A DNA stretch of 17,415 bases from Bdellovibrio sp. (GTDB lineage: Bacteria; Bdellovibrionota; Bdellovibrionia; Bdellovibrionales; Bdellovibrionaceae): contig PSRN01000040.1 in NCBI GenBank assembly GCA_003176075.1, positions 1-17,415 on the forward strand. Reading direction: 5' to 3'. Position 1 is the first letter of the stretch; every line of letters starts with the position of its first letter. The translations under genes were made by a program, and so were the position numbers. This document shows, one piece after another, positions 7,406-14,885 of this stretch. The notes under the pieces were generated by a model, which saw only the letters and a program-made list of their open reading frames with translations, was not told the DNA's origin and searched no databases.

Positions 7406-8326
7406 ATGGGTATTTCTTCACTGATTCGCAAAATCAGTCAGTGTGGGCGAGCGTGGGCGGCGAAGCCGCCACGGGTGTGGCAGAGCCGCCACGTGTGTCT
7501 TTGGGCCATGTTGGCGCTTCTTCTTGTGGATTGCTCGAATATTTTTGCACCCCTGTCCAACAAGAACACGGACGACGCCCTGTATGAAGACGCCAAGAAA
7601 GCCATTGACCGCAAAGACTACGACACCGCGCTGGCGGATTTCGCGAAACTAAGTCCAGCTCGCCTGGCTGATCGAACGGTGGCTGACGACTACGCCGGCG
7701 CCTTAGCAGGCAAGTGCGGCATGGACTTCGCCACGATGTATGATGTGATTTCAACGACCAATTTTGGAGGCGCGCCATTTTTCAAGATTCTCATGAATCT
7801 GTTCACCGGCGTGCCGGTGGCTCCCACCTTTTGCACGCAGGCGGAGGCCCAGATGAAAGCCAACTGGGCGATCAATCCGGCGACCACCGGCGAGCAGCTG
7901 TTCATGGTTCTTCTTTCCATGTCGAAAATCGGGGCTTACTTGCGAAACAAGGCGGACCATGACGGAACAGGCAATCTGGGCGACGGTTCCACCGACGCGA
8001 CATTCACGAGTTGTGGAAACGTCAACGACACCAGCCATCTGACGGACGCCGAAGTCGCCGAAGTGGTGACTGGATTTTCGCTGCTGCTTCTCAACATCGG
8101 AAGTTTCGCGGGTTCCCTGGGATTATCGAGCACGGTGACCAATATGAATGCTCTTTGCAACCTTCTGCCCGCGGGGTCCTGTGCGACCACCGACGCGACC
8201 ACCGTGAGCGCGACCATGATCACGGATTTCAGGGATCTTCTGGCCACCACCACGGGGCAAAGTCAGGCGCCGGTGGGTATTGGGACCTGCGTGGATCCAA
8301 CGCCGATTCTGCTTTGTTGCCCCTAG
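7406..8326 (+). CDS. Exported Cys-containing protein, possible lipoprotein, with element A in its signal region
   Basis: A 306-residue protein. ATG 7406 follows a strong GAGGAG and is the only start with a ribosome site; ATG 7508 lacks one. The N-terminus is MGISSLIRKISQ, then an element-A-encoded insert (about C13-V30, including AWAAKPPRVWQSRH), then a hydrophobic core LWAMLALLLVDC. LLVDC resembles a lipobox, but Asp before the Cys is unusual, so lipidation is uncertain. A helix-turn-helix-like segment ALYEDAKKAIDRKDYDTALADF resembles a TPR motif (inference). The rest is Cys-containing and Ser/Thr-rich and ends ILLCCP. The stop overlaps the ribosome site of the next gene (TAGGAGGAGC), so the two are almost certainly translated together. 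It is similar in style to the lipoprotein at 5232, though I cannot prove homology. Confidence 0.78.
   Translation: MGISSLIRKISQCGRAWAAKPPRVWQSRHVCLWAMLALLLVDCSNIFAPLSNKNTDDALYEDAKKAIDRKDYDTALADFAKLSPARLADRTVADDYAGALAGKCGMDFATMYDVISTTNFGGAPFFKILMNLFTGVPVAPTFCTQAEAQMKANWAINPATTGEQLFMVLLSMSKIGAYLRNKADHDGTGNLGDGSTDATFTSCGNVNDTSHLTDAEVAEVVTGFSLLLLNIGSFAGSLGLSSTVTNMNALCNLLPAGSCATTDATTVSATMITDFRDLLATTTGQSQAPVGIGTCVDPTPILLCCP
7443..7499 (+). repeat. Element A, copy A2, inside a coding region
   Basis: GTGGGCGGCGAAGCCGCCAC at 7453-7472 is a near-perfect palindrome (GGCGGC-GAA-GCCGCC). It is preceded by a partial GTGGGCG duplicate and followed by a second half-copy GCAGAGCCGCCACGTGTG. It is translated in the gene at 7406 in a different frame from copies A3 and A4. 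Confidence 0.85.
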
Positions 8327-8330
8327 GAGG
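8325..8330 (+). promoter_or_regulatory. Ribosome binding site overlapping the upstream stop codon
   Basis: AGGAGG begins within the TAG of the preceding gene and ends three bases before ATG 8334, indicating translational coupling. Confidence 0.8.
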
Positions 8331-8333
8331 AGC

Positions 8334-9461
8334 ATGTTTCGCCAGCTTCTTTTTTTCATGGCATGGATTCTCCTCGACAACGCGGCGGCGGCGACTGAAC
8401 TCTATGCGTTCGGCGAAAGTCCACGGAGCTTTGGGATGGGCGGCGTGCGCACGCTGGGTGTTGGAGGCGAACAGGCCGATTGCATCTTGTGGAATCCGGC
8501 GGGGCTTTCCTACTTGAAAGGTTTTCGATGGGATGTCGTCAACCTCGGGGTGGGACTCAATGGAACACAAACTTACCAGGCCTTGCAAAACATCAAAGGC
8601 GCCGGTTCTGGATCAGGTTTGGCGGGGCTGACTCCTTACTACGGAATTCCGCTGTGGGTGGGAGGTCAAGGCTACTCGGCCATCGCTGTTCCGTACTTTG
8701 GGATCGCGGCCTTCGACAACTTTTACGGCAAGTTTAAGCTTCACAACCCCGCTTTGCCTGAACTCGATGCGGACTATCTGAATGATTACGGTGTGAGCCT
8801 CGCGGGATCCCTTGACTTCGGCGGCTTCAGTATCGGCACGGCTTTTAAGCGGATTGACCGAACGGGCGGGCCGGTGACCATCGGTTCCGATATTTTAGCA
8901 GGGGGTAATTCTGCGAACCTGCAAAATGATTTTACCAACGAAGGGGTCGGATACGGGGTTGACTTGGGGATGATGTATCGGGCGCCGGTGCCACTGAATC
9001 CCACCGTCTCCGTGTCATGGCAGAATATCGGCAAAGTGACCTTTCAACAGACCAAAGGGGCTGCAGCACCGCCCATGTTGGATGATGATTTGACAGCCGG
9101 AGTTTCCATTTCAGCCGACTCTACTTTGGCGGGTTTCACGACAGGGATTGAGTACCGCCACATCACCGACGCGAACGAAGAGCTGGGTAAGAAAATTCAT
9201 CTGGGGACCGAGATTGAGCTGTCCATTCTGACGGTGCGCGGAGGATTTTACCAGGGATATCCCACCTATGGCGTGGGTCTTGATCTTTTTCTTTTCGAGC
9301 TCAACGCCGCACTCTACACAGTGGAAACGGGGGCCTATCCGGGGCAAACTCCGGATCAGAGGTTTCAAGTGGGCCTGTCGTCGACTTTGAGTTTCGATCC
9401 CAACTTCAAGTTGGTTGATGTGGGTTCATCCAGCCGCAGAAAGCTCAAGCAAAGGCGTTAG
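8334..9461 (+). CDS. PorV/FadL-like outer-membrane protein 3
   Basis: A 375-residue protein; the start is fixed by a perfect AGGAGG. Signal peptide MFRQLLFFMAWILLDNAAAA, then ESPRSFGMGGVRTLGVGGEQ and WNPAGLSYL, the same N-terminal signature as the proteins at 2514 and 6167. The body shows many short alternating strands. Unlike its two relatives it does not end in an aromatic barrel signal: the last barrel-like strand (VGLSSTLSF) is followed by about 19 residues ending in the basic tail SSRRKLKQRR. This could be a periplasmic or exposed tail, or a shifted C-terminus. It is coupled to the exported protein at 7406, which is the best candidate for a functional partner. Confidence 0.85.
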   Translation: MFRQLLFFMAWILLDNAAAATELYAFGESPRSFGMGGVRTLGVGGEQADCILWNPAGLSYLKGFRWDVVNLGVGLNGTQTYQALQNIKGAGSGSGLAGLTPYYGIPLWVGGQGYSAIAVPYFGIAAFDNFYGKFKLHNPALPELDADYLNDYGVSLAGSLDFGGFSIGTAFKRIDRTGGPVTIGSDILAGGNSANLQNDFTNEGVGYGVDLGMMYRAPVPLNPTVSVSWQNIGKVTFQQTKGAAAPPMLDDDLTAGVSISADSTLAGFTTGIEYRHITDANEELGKKIHLGTEIELSILTVRGGFYQGYPTYGVGLDLFLFELNAALYTVETGAYPGQTPDQRFQVGLSSTLSFDPNFKLVDVGSSSRRKLKQRR

Positions 9462-9592
9462 GGCCCGTCCGAAGATGCCTCACGCTTGAAAAATCTCTAT
9501 AGAACCAATCACGCTGTTCAATCCTATCGTGACTTCGATGGCTTGTTCCTAAATCCTTACTCGCGCACAGGCGAGAGAAGGGGTCGGTGAGT

Positions 9593-9652
9593 TCAAATGA
9601 AAAATCAAGTGATAAATCAAATGAGAAATACAATGAAAAACCAAATGGGAAA
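9593..9652 (+). repeat. 12-bp tandem repeat at a gene start
   Basis: Five degenerate copies of TCAAATGAAAAA. Each contains ATG (or GTG in copy 2) at the same position, so the gene has five in-frame possible starts spaced 12 bases apart (9597, 9609, 9621, 9633, 9645). Confidence 0.85.
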
Positions 9653-10535
9653 ACTCGCAATTTGGATAATCGTTCGAAAGGTCTTCGTCGGAGCTTTGTG
9701 TATTTTTTTGAGCTCACCCGTGATTGCGCAAGAAGTCTTCCCACCGGTCGAGGTTAAGCCAGGTGATTCAGAATTTAGTGGTAAATTTAACCGCTGCTTT
9801 CAAGATTTCTTTGCCGCCTTGAGTCTTCCCGATTCTGGGAACGTTTGGCGAAAAAGTATCCATAGCTTTCGGCGGAAAATTGAAGAAATTAGTTTGAGCG
9901 CAAGCTCAGGGATGAATCAGACCCTGAGTGTTCTCGAAAACCGTGTTTTTCTGGCGAAGAGGAAGTTGATTTCGCCAGTCATCGTCATGGAGGGGGATTC
10001 AGAAAGAAGGATTGATAATCTTTTCGATCTCATCATTGAGGTGCAGTCAAATTATGAAAAGAGGAAGGTCTTCGGCTCGGATATCGACAGTGGCGCAGGA
10101 AAGGTCCCAGTCGCATTGGATGCCTTTCTTGAGTATCCGGTGGACGGGTTGGCGCCTCAAATGAAAATGGCAATTCAAGGACTCCAGCGCCGTTTTCTTG
10201 ACCGGGCCGTTGCGGATATGTTTTTGAATTCAGGGCCATCTTCTTCAGACAACTTCAGAGCCATTCTGTTTTTTTTGAACCGCCAGGAACCGGATTGGCG
10301 GACCCAAATGGCAAAGCTGGCGCTCCTGATCAGGGCTTGGGACCGTAAAGCAAGTTCTCACGTGTATACGGCTGAAAGCGGCGAGCGCGTAAGGGTCGTC
10401 GATCGGCTTGTTGATCAAATGAATGACCCTGCGTTGTTTGAAAGATGGCTTCTGCGTTTCAAAAGCGAAGGCCCTGTCAATGACAGTGGTGTGGCAAAAA
10501 TCAGTCCGCGGAGTTGTGGTGAGATCCATCCGTGA
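9597..10535 (+). CDS. Exported protein of unknown function with reiterated start region
   Basis: Up to 312 residues. The N-terminus is MKNQVINQMRNTMKNQMGK, the product of a 12-bp tandem repeat, followed by a signal-peptide core (IWIIVRKVFVGALCIFLSS) and likely cleavage near VIAQ-EVF. GGTGAG (9586-9591) lies five bases before ATG 9597, favouring the first start, but any of the four later in-frame starts would still give a working signal peptide. The mature protein is mixed helical with conserved-looking Arg/Asp-rich helices (QGLQRRFLDRAVADMF, VRVVDRLVDQM) and no domain I recognise. It ends 24 bases before the convergent histidine-kinase gene. Confidence 0.78.
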   Translation: MKNQVINQMRNTMKNQMGKLAIWIIVRKVFVGALCIFLSSPVIAQEVFPPVEVKPGDSEFSGKFNRCFQDFFAALSLPDSGNVWRKSIHSFRRKIEEISLSASSGMNQTLSVLENRVFLAKRKLISPVIVMEGDSERRIDNLFDLIIEVQSNYEKRKVFGSDIDSGAGKVPVALDAFLEYPVDGLAPQMKMAIQGLQRRFLDRAVADMFLNSGPSSSDNFRAILFFLNRQEPDWRTQMAKLALLIRAWDRKASSHVYTAESGERVRVVDRLVDQMNDPALFERWLLRFKSEGPVNDSGVAKISPRSCGEIHP

Positions 10536-10559
10536 ACCGCAGACTTTTTAGATGCGCTC

Positions 10560-12317
10560 TCAGACACTCCTTGATTGCTGCTTTTGTAAGCGCGCCGGCT
10601 TGATGTTGAGGTTGCCGGAATGGGCACCACCAGACTTGTGAGCCCGATTGAGACTGAGCGGGTCCACGGTGAGAGCGGACACCCGTTCAACGAGGGATGT
10701 TAACGTGAACGGTTTCGTAATGTAGTCGATGAAACCCAATTTCATGGCCCGCTCTCTTTCTGACGCTAAAGCGTGGGCGGTGAGAGCGACCACCTTGCCT
10801 TTATAACTCTGCAGATTCAAGCGACTCATCGTTTGGTAGCCGTCCATCTCCGGCATTTGAATGTCCAGCAGAATCAGGTCGAACTTCGTGGTCTTGGCGA
10901 AGGTGAGGGTTTTAAGTCCGGAATCGGCTGTCGTGACAATGGCGCCGGCCGAGTCAAGGCAGTTCTTCGTCAACGCCAAAGAATCAGGCGAATCATCGAC
11001 GATGAGAATTCTGCGGCCAAATAACAGACGTCCGAGGTTTCCTCTTTCTGCGCTCGCTCGAGGATGCTCGTCCAAGCTTTTCAAGGGCAAGAGGACTTGA
11101 AAAATGGATCCCGAACCGGGTTCGCTTCTGACCAACTTGACGTCACCGTTCATGACCCGGGCCAAGCGGCGGGCGATAGGCAATCCGAGGCCGGTGCCGC
11201 CGAACCGCCTGTGCAAAGAGGAATCCATCTGCTGGAACGGCTCAAAAATTTTCTCCTGCATGGCCGATGAAATTCCAATGCCCGTATCTTTGATGGTCAC
11301 CAACAACAAATCATCCTGGTAAACGATTTGAATGGAAATCTTGCCGCGAGAAGTGAACTTGACCGCGTTCTCGATGACGTGGCTTAAGACCTGTCGGATG
11401 CGCAGGGGGTCTGAAATCACACGATGAGGCTGTGGCACGGAATCGACCTGGAAGCGAACACCACTCTCTTCAGCTTTGACGCGAAATGAATTAAAGAGGT
11501 CCTCCAGCAACTCTCCAAGTGAAAATTCGGAATCTTTAATTCTGAGTCTTTCTGATTCAATTCTCGAAACGTCCAAGACTCCTTCAATCAATTCCGCCAC
11601 ATGATGGGAATTTCGTTGAATGGCGGAAGCCCAATCCTGCTGGACACGCGTCAAGTTGGGAGCCTGGACCAAAAGATCAGCGAATCCGCCAATCACATTG
11701 AGCGGCGTTCGAATCTCATGGTTGATATTAACCAGGAACTCGCTCTTGGCAAGGTTCGCGGCCTCCGCCTTCAGCAACAGATTCTTTTCTTTTTCCGAAA
11801 GGCGGGAGCGTGCCAACGCCTGGGCGCAGAGGTTCACCAGAATCGACATAAAGCGACGATCAGGCGCGACTCTGTGTTCATCGTTGTAGGCGAAGCCGAG
11901 AATTCCAATGGCGGCGTCGCCCACGACCATCGGGCCAAAAGCGATGGTTTTGCGAAACGATTGGTCCAACAAGTCCGAAGCGCTGGGGATGGCCTTCTTG
12001 AGGGTTGCCGCCGAACCGAAGAAGATGAAAGTGTTGGAGGACATTTCAATTTCGTGTGGAAATATGGACTCAGGAACCATTTTCCATTGATTGGTAAATT
12101 CCGCGGTGCAACCCTGATGAAAGACGAGTTCGTAAAATCCATCGTCCTGACGAAGGTGGACGGAAACCGCGTCGGCCCCCATCTCATGCCGGCACTCTTC
12201 ACCGACAATCGCCGACATGGTGGCGAGGGGGACGTCAGCGGCCAGTGCGCTGGCAATGCGAAGAAGTTGTTCCAACCGGGTCGCCTGGAGGTCTTGGGAC
12301 AGGACTTCTTCTTTCAT
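10560..12317 (-). CDS. Soluble hybrid histidine kinase (GAF-HisKA-HATPase-REC)
   Basis: A 585-residue cytoplasmic signalling kinase. ATG 12317 is chosen because AGGAG lies five bases upstream; the frame is open to 12347 without a ribosome site. Domains in order: a GAF-like sensor (about 10-170), a coiled linker SRLSEKEKNLLLKAEAANLA, HisKA with NHEIRTPLN (phospho-His H200), HATPase_c with N-box ENAVKF (N317), DTGIGIS (344-350) and GTGLGL (374-379), and a C-terminal receiver with VDDSPDS, LLDIQMPEMDG (phospho-Asp about 485) and TKPF (Lys about 535). No membrane segment or DNA-binding output is seen, so it should autophosphorylate on a cytosolic cue and pass phosphate through its receiver to an unknown phosphotransfer protein. 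No cognate regulator is in the window. Confidence 0.95.
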   Translation of the reverse strand: MKEEVLSQDLQATRLEQLLRIASALAADVPLATMSAIVGEECRHEMGADAVSVHLRQDDGFYELVFHQGCTAEFTNQWKMVPESIFPHEIEMSSNTFIFFGSAATLKKAIPSASDLLDQSFRKTIAFGPMVVGDAAIGILGFAYNDEHRVAPDRRFMSILVNLCAQALARSRLSEKEKNLLLKAEAANLAKSEFLVNINHEIRTPLNVIGGFADLLVQAPNLTRVQQDWASAIQRNSHHVAELIEGVLDVSRIESERLRIKDSEFSLGELLEDLFNSFRVKAEESGVRFQVDSVPQPHRVISDPLRIRQVLSHVIENAVKFTSRGKISIQIVYQDDLLLVTIKDTGIGISSAMQEKIFEPFQQMDSSLHRRFGGTGLGLPIARRLARVMNGDVKLVRSEPGSGSIFQVLLPLKSLDEHPRASAERGNLGRLLFGRRILIVDDSPDSLALTKNCLDSAGAIVTTADSGLKTLTFAKTTKFDLILLDIQMPEMDGYQTMSRLNLQSYKGKVVALTAHALASERERAMKLGFIDYITKPFTLTSLVERVSALTVDPLSLNRAHKSGGAHSGNLNIKPARLQKQQSRSV

Positions 12318-12348
12318 GTGCTCTCCTGCCCCCATTCCCTGAACCATT

Positions 12349-12376
12349 GATTGAATGGTGATGATTGAATGGTGAA
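12349..12376 (+). repeat. 14-bp tandem duplication upstream of the hybrid kinase
   Basis: GATTGAATGGTGAT is followed by GATTGAATGGTGAA. It lies 32 bases upstream of the kinase start, in its leader or promoter. The unit is not a multiple of three and is noncoding if the start at 12317 is right. Confidence 0.75.
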
Positions 12377-12535
12377 TTTTCCAATTTCTCTCAAGACCTT
12401 AACGTTCGGGGTCACGTCTTACCCCCAATTCAATTTAAGCACCAGCGCCTTGGTCGAAGTCGCTGAAGATTTTTCGTGAAGTGCTGTGAATAGAACGGGG
12501 AAATTTGGTACTGTTGTGTTAGAAATGAACTAATC

Positions 12536-13081
12536 ATGAATAAATTTATTCATCTGTTAGTTTCAAATATTTTGGTTTCAAATATTTTTTGCAACGTTTC
12601 AGTCGTTTTGTTTTCGTCGGCTGCTTTTGGCACTCCCGAAATGGGTTGTAGACCTTCTGAGGTCGGCGACAGGGGATACCGTTATCTGATTGAATCGGGA
12701 AGCGTGGGCGGGGAAGCCGCCACGGGTAAACGATCGCCGGGCCTCCACCAAATTCTGTTTAGCAGTGCCAGCTGGACCGGTTTTGTTGTTTACTCCGGCC
12801 CCATTCAACTTACACCGCAGATTACACCGAAGATTACACCGCAGAGGAATGAAGGCAGCGAATGTGTCGTCGCGGTCAGTCCTCAAAATGGCGCGGATCA
12901 AGAGTTGTTCGCGGCGACGTTCGCCGATGGCGGGCATAATGAGTATTGGTACGGTCGGGTGGAGAAGGTCAGAGGTCAAGCGGTGCAGGATCCCTTTGCC
13001 AATCTGAAATGCAAAGTCTCACCGGCGTTCCAACTCGAGGTTCAGCAGATGTGCCACCAGCGCTCTACTCGGCCTCTTTGA
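12536..13081 (+). CDS. Small exported protein carrying element A, possibly truncated
   Basis: 181 residues. The signal peptide MNKFIHLLVSNILVSNIFCN contains a 15-bp tandem duplication (LVSNI twice), followed by VSVVLFSSAAFG. After CRPSEVGDRGYRYLIESG comes the element-A-encoded SVGGEAATG, and later a 12-bp repeat giving LTPQ-ITPK-ITPQ. The last residues (STRPL and stop) are encoded inside a 31-bp repeat shared with the 3' end of the RNase HI gene, so the natural C-terminus may have been replaced. The ribosome site is weak. No family recognised; Cys residues and a signal peptide suggest a periplasmic or secreted protein. Whether it is still functional is uncertain. Confidence 0.6.
   Translation: MNKFIHLLVSNILVSNIFCNVSVVLFSSAAFGTPEMGCRPSEVGDRGYRYLIESGSVGGEAATGKRSPGLHQILFSSASWTGFVVYSGPIQLTPQITPKITPQRNEGSECVVAVSPQNGADQELFAATFADGGHNEYWYGRVEKVRGQAVQDPFANLKCKVSPAFQLEVQQMCHQRSTRPL
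12557..12586 (+). repeat. 15-bp tandem duplication in a signal peptide
   Basis: TTAGTTTCAAATATT followed by TTGGTTTCAAATATT, one base different, codon-aligned as LVSNI-LVSNI. It lengthens the hydrophobic core of the exported protein at 12536. Confidence 0.85.
12700..12727 (+). repeat. Element A, copy A3, inside a coding region
   Basis: GTGGGCGGGGAAGCCGCCAC plus GGGT, one base different from the A2 core. It is read in frame as SVGGEAATG in the gene at 12536. Confidence 0.85.
12809..12844 (+). repeat. 12-bp coding tandem repeat
   Basis: CTTACACCGCAG, ATTACACCGAAG and ATTACACCGCAG, codon-aligned as LTPQ-ITPK-ITPQ in the gene at 12536. Confidence 0.8.
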
Positions 13082-13092
13082 TGGGTGTTTGC
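13062..13092 (+). repeat. 31-bp direct repeat, left copy (att-like)
   Basis: Thirty-one bases (from GCTCTACTCGG to GTGTTTGC) identical to 15116-15146, in the same orientation. The right copy covers the 3' end of the RNase HI gene; this copy provides the stop of the gene at 12536. Confidence 0.9.
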
Positions 13093-13190
13093 CGAACTTC
13101 ACACGCACTCTCAGTTCGACAACGATTCCAAGAACATGTCGCTCGCACTCACCTGTGAGCTTATGTTGACCTCCTCGAATTAGCTGAATC

Positions 13191-13871
13191 CTATTCTAAG
13201 GCGCCTGTTAGTGAAGCCGGAGTTCGAGGGGTAAATTCGATGCGCCCTGGTGAAATGATGACTCCGTTTGCGTCTTCATTTGTGCGATCTTCAATATTAT
13301 TCGATCTGATATTTGACTTAACCATGCAATCTCCGTAGCTGTCACAGTCCTGTCCGCGGACGGGGGTCGGTCCGTCGTAGGAGGCCGGACCAGCATCAGT
13401 TGAAAGGCTTGATTCAAACGCTGCCTTGTCCATGTCTGCGGTGGCTTCTCTTAGAAAATCGCTTTTCGCCTTCAATTTTTCTCCAACTTTCTTCGCTTGA
13501 TCACAGTCTTTGCAATTGCACTTGTCTTTTGTGCAACTAAGCTGTGCTTTGGCCCAAGATTCCTGACAATCATAATAAGCTTGCGCAAAAAACGCTTGTT
13601 GAAGTCGATAAAGGGGGGAAACGGTGTTCAATCGTTTTTGCATGTTTTCAATCAACATTGCTTCACGGATTTGGGATTTCCATGAGTCGATCGACGAGTT
13701 ATATCTTTGAACTTTCCTGACATCATCTGCGTTATAGTCAGGAGAGTATTTTTGAGGAACTTCACCCCGGCAAAACATCTGAACGCTGTTTGCGTCTTTC
13801 TGGCACTGGCTGCAATTCTGAACCTGAGCAAGTGCGGCGAGCGGAAAAGAAATTAAGGCAAAAAATATCAT
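13191..13871 (-). CDS. Exported Cys-rich protein of unknown function
   Basis: 226 residues. The start at 13871 has GGGGGA about six bases upstream. The signal peptide is MIFFALISFPLAALA, probably cut before QVQ. The mature protein opens with CSQCQ, and has FCRGE, YYDCQESW, a dense cluster CTKDKCNCKDCDQ (about residues 113-125) and a later DCDSYGDC, so periplasmic disulfides or metal binding are plausible. The middle is helical and charged. No family recognised. A candidate promoter lies at 13931-13960. The gene sits in the segment bounded by the 31-bp repeats and could be part of acquired DNA; no partner gene is nearby. Confidence 0.75.
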   Translation of the reverse strand: MIFFALISFPLAALAQVQNCSQCQKDANSVQMFCRGEVPQKYSPDYNADDVRKVQRYNSSIDSWKSQIREAMLIENMQKRLNTVSPLYRLQQAFFAQAYYDCQESWAKAQLSCTKDKCNCKDCDQAKKVGEKLKAKSDFLREATADMDKAAFESSLSTDAGPASYDGPTPVRGQDCDSYGDCMVKSNIRSNNIEDRTNEDANGVIISPGRIEFTPRTPASLTGALE

Positions 13872-13930
13872 AATGATCCCCCAAAAATTGACGGGAAATT
13901 CCCCGGATCGGCTTCATAACACCCTCGTGG

Positions 13931-13960
13931 ATTAAAATTTAAGGTGTTTGAACAGTCCAA
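13931..13960 (-). promoter_or_regulatory. Candidate promoter with overlapping palindrome for the gene at 13871
   Basis: On the minus strand TTGGAC (13960-13955) and TTTAAT (13936-13931) are separated by 18 bases. A perfect 14-bp palindrome CCAATTGCAATTGG (13957-13970) overlaps the -35 position and could be an operator. Identification rests on resemblance only. Confidence 0.35.
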
Positions 13961-14010
13961 TTGCAATTGGGGGTCCAGAGTAAACAATCGGTAACGTACT
14001 GAAATTTCAT

Positions 14011-14032
14011 TGTGATCAATCTGTGATCATGT
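14011..14032 (+). repeat. 11-bp near-tandem repeat
   Basis: TGTGATCAATC followed by TGTGATCATGT: the octamer TGTGATCA twice, 11 bases apart, about one helical turn. It is intergenic. It could be a regulator site or a duplication. Confidence 0.5.
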
Positions 14033-14101
14033 AGAACCTTTAATGCTTCGAACACTCTGTCGACGCACAAAGGCTTGGCCGGACTGGGGCCCGTCCTCTC
14101 G

Positions 14102-14551
14102 CTAGACGGCCTTCTCCGCTGGTGCCAACTCCAGTTTGACAGCGCTCATGTTGTCGACGTCCAATGAGGCCATGCTGTTATCAGGTATTTCAGTGGCAAT
14201 GGACATCGAACGGATGACGAGTCTCAGTTCGTTTGTTTGAAGATTTTGCTGGTCTTGCCCTCACGCCTCCCCTCTCCATCAATCTTGCCAGGATCAGCAA
14301 TTCTCGTGTCCTCGCGCCTTTGCTTCGATTTGAGTTCGTAATGAATCGGGTTTGACACCCGTTTTGCTGATCCAGGCAAGAGTGTCCCAGGGCGGCTCGG
14401 CGAAGGTGGCTGTCGCGTCGTCCGAAAAGGCATGGGGATTGCTCTTTCTTATCAAATGAGATCGGCAAGAATTGAGTTCCATTTCAATGTGAAGCGTTTT
14501 TGCGCATGCTTTCAAATTTAGGAACTCTGTCCAATGAATAGGCTGTTTCAT
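14102..14551 (-). pseudogene. Possible frameshifted gene, unknown product
   Basis: Two minus-strand segments look protein-like but are in different frames. The 5' part (14551-14294, 85 codons) starts MKQPIHWTEFLNLKACAKTL after an AAGGG and ends at ARGHENC-stop. The 3' part (14260-14102, 52 codons) runs from GQDQQNLQTNELRLVIR to LELAPAEKAV-stop and has no start or ribosome site of its own. One or two frameshifts in the roughly 30 bases between would join them. The family is not recognised. Alternatively the first part is a complete small gene and the second is chance. Confidence 0.35.
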
Positions 14552-14858
14552 GGCAGACGCCCTTGCCGGCCGATGGGCCCGCTTTGCTGCCCGGAATGGA
14601 AATCTGAATGCGAAGGACATCAAAGACATCTTAAATGCGACAAAACAACTCGGCGACGATACGTTTCCTTATTCCGCTGGTCATGGCTCTGCCGCCCAGC
14701 GGAGGCAGTGGTTTCGAAGAGGATATTTGTCCAAGGATTTGAGCGAGCTCAATACGTTCGCTGGCGACGACGTGGAGAGGTTGATCGGAAGGGAAATTCA
14801 AGATGAATTACTCAAAGCATTTGCACCGCTTCAGGGCGGTGCGCGAGATATTCCTTAA
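14550..14858 (+). CDS. Small protein, uncertain
   Basis: A 102-codon frame beginning MADALAGRWARFAARNG, with plausible helical composition (NAKDIKDILNATKQL, DVERLIGREIQDELLKAF) and codon use like the neighbours. It lacks a ribosome site and its start overlaps the start of the minus-strand fragment at 14551 by two bases, so at least one of them may not be a real start. It may be the tail of a gene whose beginning was lost. No family recognised. Confidence 0.4.
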   Translation: MADALAGRWARFAARNGNLNAKDIKDILNATKQLGDDTFPYSAGHGSAAQRRQWFRRGYLSKDLSELNTFAGDDVERLIGREIQDELLKAFAPLQGGARDIP

Positions 14859-14885
14859 ATCTTCCCCGGATCCATAAATTCCTTC

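Noticed and set aside
7315..7587. Plus-strand frame reading both B and A elements (EVPTAPTW and SVGGEAATG)
   Set aside because: It uses the same frames as the helicase copies, which is curious, but it has no ribosome site and overlaps the well-supported gene at 7406; probably a one-in-three coincidence.
11601..12350. 249-codon plus-strand frame
   Set aside because: It is antisense to the GAF and HisKA part of the hybrid kinase.
14011..14032. CRP-type binding site (TGTGA...)
   Set aside because: The octamers are direct repeats, not the inverted TGTGA/TCACA arrangement.
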